Positions 59,472 to 64,000 of a DNA stretch of 64,000 nt are shown here, in pieces. Location of the stretch: NCBI RefSeq assembly GCF_011193355.1, contig NZ_CP049780.1, forward strand, positions 114,464-178,463, given 5' to 3'. Positions within the stretch are counted from its first letter, which is position 1. The number at the start of each line of letters is the position of its first letter. The notes beneath the pieces are model-generated. The model made no database searches and was not told the origin of the DNA. It saw nothing but the letters and a program-made list of their open reading frames with translations. The DNA is from Streptomyces sp. JB150 (GTDB lineage Bacteria; Actinomycetota; Actinomycetes; Streptomycetales; Streptomycetaceae). Made by a program: the position numbers and the translations under genes.

Positions 59472-60608
59472 TCAGACCTCCCCGGCGGAGACGGCGGTCA
59501 GATGCGCGAAGGACACCGCGAACCGACCGGACTCGGGGACCATCACCAGCAGCTTGTCGCCGGCGGACACCAGACCCTCGGTCAGCATCTCCTCGAGGAT
59601 CACGTAGATGCTGGCGGAGCCCATGTTCCCGACCCGCGGCAGATTGCTGTACCACTTCTCGGGGGACGGCCCCCTGACCTTCTTCTTGTCGATCTCCTTG
59701 AGCACCATGGACTTCATGCGCTCGCTGGAGTAGTGCGCGGGGAACCAGGTGAGCTCGTCCGGGTCGAAGCGGCCCTCGTCGAGCAGTCGCTGGTACTCCT
59801 TGACCCCGATGCGTACGAGGTGCGGCAGCAGGCCCAGATTCTGGCGCAGCGCCAGCGCGCCGTCGGCGGCGGCCTCGGCGGCGGAGGCGTAGTCCCACCA
59901 GGTCTGCTCCGCCGAGTTGTCCGCCGAGCCCAGGTACATGCAGGTCTTCTCGGTGTTGGCGTAGGAGGTGAGCGTGATCCAGTCGATCCGCAGGCTCACT
60001 CCGTCGGCCGCCGGGCGGTCCTGTACGACGGCGGCGCCGGCTCCGTCCGAGAGCATGTAGCGCAGGAACGCCATCTCCATGGCGATGGCACCGTCGTCCG
60101 AGACGGGCCGGACGTCGGCGAACCGGCCGCTCCTCATGAAACGCGAGGCCAGTTCGGACGCGGAGGCGATCGCGTTCTTCTTCTCCCCGGCCGCCACCTG
60201 GAGGTAGGCGTTCTTCAGCGCCATCATCCCGGAGCTGCAGATGCCGTGGGTGGTGACGATCTCGCAGGGCGGGCTGCCCAGTTCGCCGTGGATGCCGCTG
60301 GCGATGCCGGGCGCGACGAGGTCCGGAACGGCGGTGGCCGCGGCGATGAGGTCGATGTCGTCCAGGGTGATGTCCGAGCGGTCCACCGCCTGGCGAATGG
60401 CCGCGACCGCCATGTCGGTGTTGGAGAACAGCGTCTTCTGCTGCTTGTCGATGGCGTAGTGCCGTGACTTGATGCCGCAGTTGGCGAGGATCTGCTCGCG
60501 CAGCTCGGAACTCGCCCGGCCGACGCTGCCGATGTAGTCCTCGATCTCCTCGTTGGGCACCGGTTCGCCGGGCAGGAAACGTCCCATGGCGGTGATATAG
60601 GCAGGCAT
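59472..60608 (-). CDS. DarB-like beta-ketoacyl synthase III / cyclase
   Basis: KAS III-fold enzyme, 378 aa, with triad C124 (GICSSGMMAL), H292 (WFPAHYSSERM) and N328 (VGNMGSASIYVIL). The sequence fits the DarB branch better than housekeeping FabH: MPAYITAMGRFLPGEPVPN and an extended insert ~215-290. DarB condenses two acyl chains and cyclises the product to a cyclohexanedione. GGGGGAGA precedes ATG 60608. Its stop lies 4 bp before the DarA-like start, and an ACP gene lies 20 bp upstream. Confidence 0.87.
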   Translation of the reverse strand: MPAYITAMGRFLPGEPVPNEEIEDYIGSVGRASSELREQILANCGIKSRHYAIDKQQKTLFSNTDMAVAAIRQAVDRSDITLDDIDLIAAATAVPDLVAPGIASGIHGELGSPPCEIVTTHGICSSGMMALKNAYLQVAAGEKKNAIASASELASRFMRSGRFADVRPVSDDGAIAMEMAFLRYMLSDGAGAAVVQDRPAADGVSLRIDWITLTSYANTEKTCMYLGSADNSAEQTWWDYASAAEAAADGALALRQNLGLLPHLVRIGVKEYQRLLDEGRFDPDELTWFPAHYSSERMKSMVLKEIDKKKVRGPSPEKWYSNLPRVGNMGSASIYVILEEMLTEGLVSAGDKLLVMVPESGRFAVSFAHLTAVSAGEV

Positions 60609-60628
60609 TGCGGAATCTCCCCCGTGCT

Positions 60629-60889
60629 CTAGGCGGTTGCCTTGGCTTCGACCTTCGAGACGGCGAAGTCCAGGACGTCGCCGACGGTGCGGAGCGAACC
60701 GATGCGCTCGTCGTCCATCGAGATGCCGTACGCACCCTGAAGGGTCTGCGCCATGGCGACGAGGTCGAGTGAGTCGATGCCGATGTCGTCGTAGAGATCG
60801 GATGTCACGGAGAGGTCGTCCGGGTCGGCATCGCACTTGGCCACCAGGAATTCCGCGATATCCGTGTAGAGGTCGGTCCTCAGAGACAT
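60629..60889 (-). CDS. Acyl carrier protein (first gene of the cluster operon)
   Basis: ACP of 86 aa; phosphopantetheine Ser S40 in DIGIDSLDLVAMAQTL. I prefer ATG 60889, with GGGAGG 5 bp upstream, over the in-frame GTG at 60895, which would leave no room for a ribosome site. It is the first gene of the minus-strand series, so the cluster promoter should lie in 60890-61094. Confidence 0.92.
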   Translation of the reverse strand: MSLRTDLYTDIAEFLVAKCDADPDDLSVTSDLYDDIGIDSLDLVAMAQTLQGAYGISMDDERIGSLRTVGDVLDFAVSKVEAKATA

Positions 60890-61052
60890 GTTCACCTCCC
60901 GTGCCCCACCCCCTGTGCGGCACGCATGTCACTCTGGCTCACGCCGCGGGAGGGGGGCATCAGAGAGGTTCACGCAGCCGCTCTGAATTTTTCCCGGCCC
61001 TTGGGGGCCGGCCGGGAGGGGGGTGGCTGCCTGGCACCACCACCCCGTCACC

Positions 61053-61076
61053 GTGTGGCCGTGTGGCCGTGTGGCC
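61053..61076. repeat. GTGTGGCC 8-bp triplication
   Basis: Three consecutive GTGTGGCC units are found in the 205-bp stretch between the CAP-protein stop (61095) and the ACP start (60889). A GC-rich self-complementary stretch near 61000-61015 may be a terminator for the CAP gene. The promoter of the 60889-51112 operon must also be in this stretch. Confidence 0.85.
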
Positions 61077-61094
61077 GGGGCTACCGGCCCGGGC

Positions 61095-61946
61095 TCACCG
61101 GGCGGTTCCGAAGTCCTGCGTCCAGTAGTTGCCGGGCTGGGCGAGGCCGACGCCGATCTCCTTGAAACCGCAGTTCAGGATGTTGGCCTTGTGTCCGGGG
61201 CTGGACATCCAGCCCGCCATGACCTGCTCGGGAGTGGAGTAGCCGTAGGCGACGTTCTCGCCGTAGGTGCTCCAGTTGTAGCCGGCGCGCGTGATGCGGT
61301 CGCCCGGGGAGGATCCGTCGGAGCCGGTGTGCGACATGGTGCGGTGGCTCGCCATGTCCTCGCTGTGCGCCTGCGCGGCCTTGGTCAGGATCGCGTTCGA
61401 CTTCACGGGCGAGCAGCCGGCCTTGGCGCGCTCGGCGTTGACGAGTTCCACGACGCGCGCGACGGCCCCGGACGCCGTGGGCGTGGACTGCGCGGTGGGG
61501 GCGGTGGAGGGGGTCGCCGAGGCGGTGGGCTTCGGGGTGCTGGGGACGGTGCTGGTCTTCCCAGCGCTGGGGGCGGTGCCGGTCTTCGGAGCGCTGGGGG
61601 CGGTGCCGGTTTTCGGGGCGCCGGCGGCGGCGGTCGCGGTGGACTTCGGCGCCGTGGGCCGGGTGGTGCTCGGGGAGGGCGTCGGGGTCTGCGACGGCGT
61701 GCCGGTGGGCTCGCCGTCGTGCCGGTGGCCCGTCCACCGGCCGTCCCGGTCGCTGTCCTTCCGCCAGGTGTCGCCGGCGTGGTTCCACTCGCCGGCCGTG
61801 GTCCTCGCGGCGCTGCGGAGCGCGTTCTCCTCACTGCTCTGCCAGTCGCCGCAAGCCACGGCCACCGACGGAACGGTCACAGCGCTCATGGCGACGATGC
61901 CGATCACTATTCGCCGGTTGTGCCTCTTCTTGCGATGCTTGCCCAT
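61095..61946 (-). CDS. Secreted CAP-domain (SCP/YkwD-like) protein
   Basis: Extracellular protein, 283 aa. A basic leader and hydrophobic core (HRKKRHNRRIVIGIVAMSAV) form the signal. A Thr/Pro/Ala linker (~75-155) with repeated APKTGTAPS blocks joins to a C-terminal CAP domain (~160-283): VVELVNAERAKAGCSPVKSN, HSEDMASHRTMSHTG, YGENVAYGYSTPEQVMAGWM and HKANILNCGFKEIGVG, with the His/Glu residues typical of YkwD-type proteins. Start at ATG 61946 with GAGG 8 bp upstream. Role unknown; bacterial CAP proteins may be proteases or wall-associated factors. Confidence 0.92.
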   Translation of the reverse strand: MGKHRKKRHNRRIVIGIVAMSAVTVPSVAVACGDWQSSEENALRSAARTTAGEWNHAGDTWRKDSDRDGRWTGHRHDGEPTGTPSQTPTPSPSTTRPTAPKSTATAAAGAPKTGTAPSAPKTGTAPSAGKTSTVPSTPKPTASATPSTAPTAQSTPTASGAVARVVELVNAERAKAGCSPVKSNAILTKAAQAHSEDMASHRTMSHTGSDGSSPGDRITRAGYNWSTYGENVAYGYSTPEQVMAGWMSSPGHKANILNCGFKEIGVGLAQPGNYWTQDFGTAR

Positions 61947-62526
61947 GCGAGACCTCACTCGGTATGCGCGGAGCGCCCCCGGTGCGGTGGCCGGGTCGCT
62001 CACGCTTGCGCCGACTCCGCTCCTGAGCTGCGGAGACGTCCTGCGGGTCGTCATTCTTAGGAGGGCTGCTTCGCTAGGGCAAAGGTCCGTTCTCCTATCC
62101 GACGTCGTAGTCACGGCCGCCCTTGCCTGGCGCGCCACGGTGTGCTGGCGCAGCCGCCGCGGCCGTAGCGCCGTCCGGACACCCCGTCAGAAGCCTTTCT
62201 CTGCCAGTTGGCGACTGTGCATCGCGGGGGTGCACCACGTCCGCTCCGACCGGCGCGGACCAGGTCGGCATCAAAACGGACAAGTCCCTTATGTCGTACC
62301 GAGCGGTATCTACTATCGGACGGGGTCATTACCTCTGAGTCATGTGACGGATGTCACGGAACCATCTGTCTCGCCCCGGAACCCCCGCCCCCTCGGCCCT
62401 CGCCGTCGCGGCGCTCCTCGGCCGGTCACCCCGACGACTTCCGTTTCCGGTGTTCGACGTACGTATGAAAGGTATGTGAATCGGGCGACGGGGCAGACGC
62501 AGGGTCAGGAACGGGGAGTGTGGGCG
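61947..62526. promoter_or_regulatory. Divergent upstream region of CAP and anti-sigma genes
   Basis: This 580-bp stretch contains no convincing gene; the open frames on both strands lack ribosome sites and codon bias. It holds a CRP-like palindrome at 62343-62358 and is less GC-rich around 62270-62340, a likely promoter zone. I searched by eye for a ydaO/c-di-AMP riboswitch, often found before wall-related genes, and did not recognise one. Confidence 0.5.
62343..62358. promoter_or_regulatory. CRP-like binding palindrome
   Basis: TGTGACGGATGTCACG matches the CRP pattern TGTGA-N6-TCACA in nine of ten conserved positions and the Streptomyces form GTG-N6-GNCAC exactly. It lies about 170 bp upstream of the anti-sigma-type gene. 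Confidence 0.55.
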
Positions 62527-63012
62527 ATGAACGCAGCGCAATCGGTCCCGGACGGTCAAGGCGTCACCTTCGGCGCCACGCCGATACAGCTCACGGTCGC
62601 CCTCGACGGCGACGGGTCCTGCATCGCCGAGGCGCGTCGGCACGCCGTCGGCTTCCTCACGCGGGTCCAGGCCGAGCACGGTCTGCCCGTCTCGGCCCGT
62701 GCGATGGACCTGACCCGGCTGGTGGTGAGCGAGCTGGTCACCAACGCCCGCAAGTACGCGCCCGGCCCGGTCCTCATGGAACTGCGCGTGACCGGGGACC
62801 TGGTGGAAGTGACCGTGTGGGACAGCGATCCGGTCCTGCCGATCGCCCGCGCCGCCGATCCGGGGCGGGTGGGCCAGCACGGCCTGGAGATCGTCATGGC
62901 CGTCGCTCAGGGCTTCCAGGTGCAGCGCGAGCCGGTCGGCAAACGCGTCACCGCCCGCATCGCGCTGCCCGACGACCCCGGCGGAGCGCCTTCCGGCCGC
63001 AGACCCCAGTAG
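62527..63012 (+). CDS. ATP-binding anti-sigma factor-like protein (RsbW/HATPase_c)
   Basis: Single-domain HATPase_c protein, 161 aa, of the large Streptomyces RsbW-like family. N-box LVVSELVTNARKYAPG and G-box-like RVGQHGLEIVMAVAQGF are clear. Such proteins bind sigma or anti-anti-sigma factors and phosphorylate the latter. ATG 62527 has GGGGAG 8 bp upstream. No partner gene is adjacent. Confidence 0.92.
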   Translation: MNAAQSVPDGQGVTFGATPIQLTVALDGDGSCIAEARRHAVGFLTRVQAEHGLPVSARAMDLTRLVVSELVTNARKYAPGPVLMELRVTGDLVEVTVWDSDPVLPIARAADPGRVGQHGLEIVMAVAQGFQVQREPVGKRVTARIALPDDPGGAPSGRRPQ

Positions 63013-63092
63013 GACACCGCACCGGAGCCAGCGCGTCCAGCTTCGGCGACGCCCGACCTCGACGGCTCGACCGGTAGCACCCGCCCTTGACG

Positions 63093-63138
63093 CTCGACCG
63101 CGACGGCCCGCCCGTGACCGCTTGACCGCGACGGCTCG
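63093..63138. repeat. Short imperfect direct repeat downstream of the anti-sigma gene
   Basis: An 18-bp unit CTCGACCGCGACGGCCCG at 63093-63110 recurs with two changes at 63121-63138. The 188-bp gap (63013-63200) between convergent genes is built largely of such CGACGGC-type repetitive sequence and holds no gene. Confidence 0.6.
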
Positions 63139-63200
63139 GCCCCGGTGGCTCGACCGGCTCAGAGGCGCCCGCACGCGGATCACGCACGCGGTACGGGGGC

Positions 63201-63989
63201 TCAGAGGGCGGCCTGGTCGGTGTCGACGGCCGGTCCGGGCGCCCAGGGCGGTGCCAGCAGGCCGCCGCTCCAGGCGCGCAGAAGCTCGTGGTTCACGCAC
63301 ACGATGCCGCACTGCGCGGCGTATTCCTCGGCCGGTGCGGTGAAGTCGCTGGTCGTGACGATGACGGCCACATCGGCCCCGTGCACGGTGTAGCAGGTGC
63401 CGCCGAAGCGCTGGAGTTCCTGCGAGCCGACCTTGTTGTCGTCCCCGTACCGCTTGCACTGGATGACGACGCGCCGCCCGTCGGGGGCGAGCGCCAGCAC
63501 GTCGGCGCCCAGGTCACCCGCCCCGCCCACGACGCGTACCTGGGAGCAGCCGTCCCGTATGCACAGGTCCGCTATGGCCTGTTCGAAGTCGTCGGCGCTC
63601 AGGGCGGCGTAGTCGAGGACGACGGTCGCCTCACCGCCGCCGGACACGTCGACCCGGCGGTCCTCCTCCACGGCCTCGAGCGTGGTCGCCGTGGCCTCCT
63701 CCAGCGCCTCGGTGGTACGGCGTGCGAGGCGTGCCACCGTCATGCGTCTCCTCTTGCGCCACCAGGCCGGCAATAGCGCGACGGCGAGCAGGGACAGGAC
63801 GACCACCCAGGCGGGCCTGCGTTCGGCCACGTCCATGGCCGTACGGGCCAGCAGCCCCACGATCACCAGAAGCAGAGCGGTCAGGCCGAAGAAGACGGCG
63901 GTCGCTCGCAGGTCGAAGGGGCGCTCACGGTAGGAAAAGCGCCTGGGGCGCTCGGACAGGGCCACCGACCTCAGTCCTCCCTCGAACAT
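63201..63989 (-). CDS. Membrane-anchored Mrr-like restriction endonuclease-fold protein
   Basis: Protein of 262 aa. Two hydrophobic segments near the N-terminus (~residues 28-50 and 60-76) anchor it; residues ~125-250 form an Mrr_cat/DUF2034 nuclease-like domain: DDFEQAIADLCIRDGCSQVRVVGGAGDLGADVLA, then VVIQCKRYGDDNKVGSQELQRF, giving the D...QxK nuclease signature. Such proteins could cleave modified or foreign DNA, but no partner methylase is nearby. ATG 63989 is 12 bp from the window edge, so its ribosome site cannot be judged; a start further downstream is possible. Confidence 0.85.
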   Translation of the reverse strand: MFEGGLRSVALSERPRRFSYRERPFDLRATAVFFGLTALLLVIVGLLARTAMDVAERRPAWVVVLSLLAVALLPAWWRKRRRMTVARLARRTTEALEEATATTLEAVEEDRRVDVSGGGEATVVLDYAALSADDFEQAIADLCIRDGCSQVRVVGGAGDLGADVLALAPDGRRVVIQCKRYGDDNKVGSQELQRFGGTCYTVHGADVAVIVTTSDFTAPAEEYAAQCGIVCVNHELLRAWSGGLLAPPWAPGPAVDTDQAAL

Positions 63990-64000
63990 CGAAACGAACC

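Noticed and set aside
61947..62120. ydaO (c-di-AMP) riboswitch before the CAP-domain gene
   Set aside because: The conserved ydaO sequence elements were not recognisable on the minus strand.

Overview
The window is high-GC DNA with strong GC bias at third codon positions, GTG starts, GTGA/ATGA stop-start overlaps, occasional TTA codons, a conservon (cvn) operon and an isorenieratene locus. Together these point to a Streptomyces chromosome, probably an accessory or arm region rich in specialised metabolism. No rRNA, tRNA, transposase, integrase or CRISPR array was seen.

Region by region: (1) 1-5275 is part of an isorenieratene carotenoid locus: a crtE-type prenyl synthase leaving the left edge, and divergent crtY-crtT-crtU. 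(2) 5438-20689 is the most unusual part. A divergent P450 faces a tightly coupled operon encoding a longer-chain polyprenyl diphosphate synthase, a UbiG-like methyltransferase, a MenA/UbiA-like prenyltransferase, a Baeyer-Villiger-type monooxygenase, a small DUF2834-like membrane protein, a squalene-hopene-cyclase-type class II cyclase, an HpnE/CrtI-like FAD enzyme, a DHB-dehydrogenase-like SDR, PhzD, PhzE and a 3-hydroxybenzoate-6-hydroxylase-like enzyme. PhzE, PhzD and the SDR should make 3-hydroxyanthranilate, which UbiA could prenylate and the others oxidise, methylate and cyclise. I infer an aminophenol or aminoquinone meroterpenoid, with a head-group logic parallel to rhodoquinone biosynthesis. 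(3) 20757-29697 holds an amino-acid permease, a GlxA-type regulator, a cyanamide-hydratase-like HD protein, a Tat-exported isonitrile-hydratase-like protein, a serine hydrolase with an ArsR-type regulator and its operator, a GH19 chitinase with DasR-like sites, and a PAS-GAF-PP2C phosphatase.

(4) 29813-35389 is a complete conservon, cvnA-B-C-D followed by two P450s, one a CYP157-type protein lacking the ExxR motif. (5) 35663-41621 encodes two large exported carbohydrate-related proteins that share an almost identical ricin-B lectin module, and a strictosidine-synthase/SMP-30-like protein. (6) 41805-50990 is mixed: a small membrane protein, a DUF6882-like tandem protein, a stress-type SDR, a B3/B4-domain protein, a PaiB-like protein, an XRE-cupin regulator, a frameshifted secreted FN3 protein, a PAP2 membrane protein and a VOC protein.

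(7) 51112-60889 is a minus-strand fatty-acid-like/aromatic cluster: F420-type oxidoreductase, FabG-like SDR, ACP, P450, FabF-like ketosynthase, SCP2-like protein, aromatic hydroxylase, DarA-like flavodoxin aromatase, DarB-like ketosynthase/cyclase and a second ACP. I read it as a dialkylresorcinol-type pathway with extra tailoring. A TTA codon in the DarA-like gene suggests bldA control. (8) 61095-63989 ends with a secreted CAP-domain protein, an anti-sigma-type ATPase and a membrane-anchored Mrr-like nuclease.
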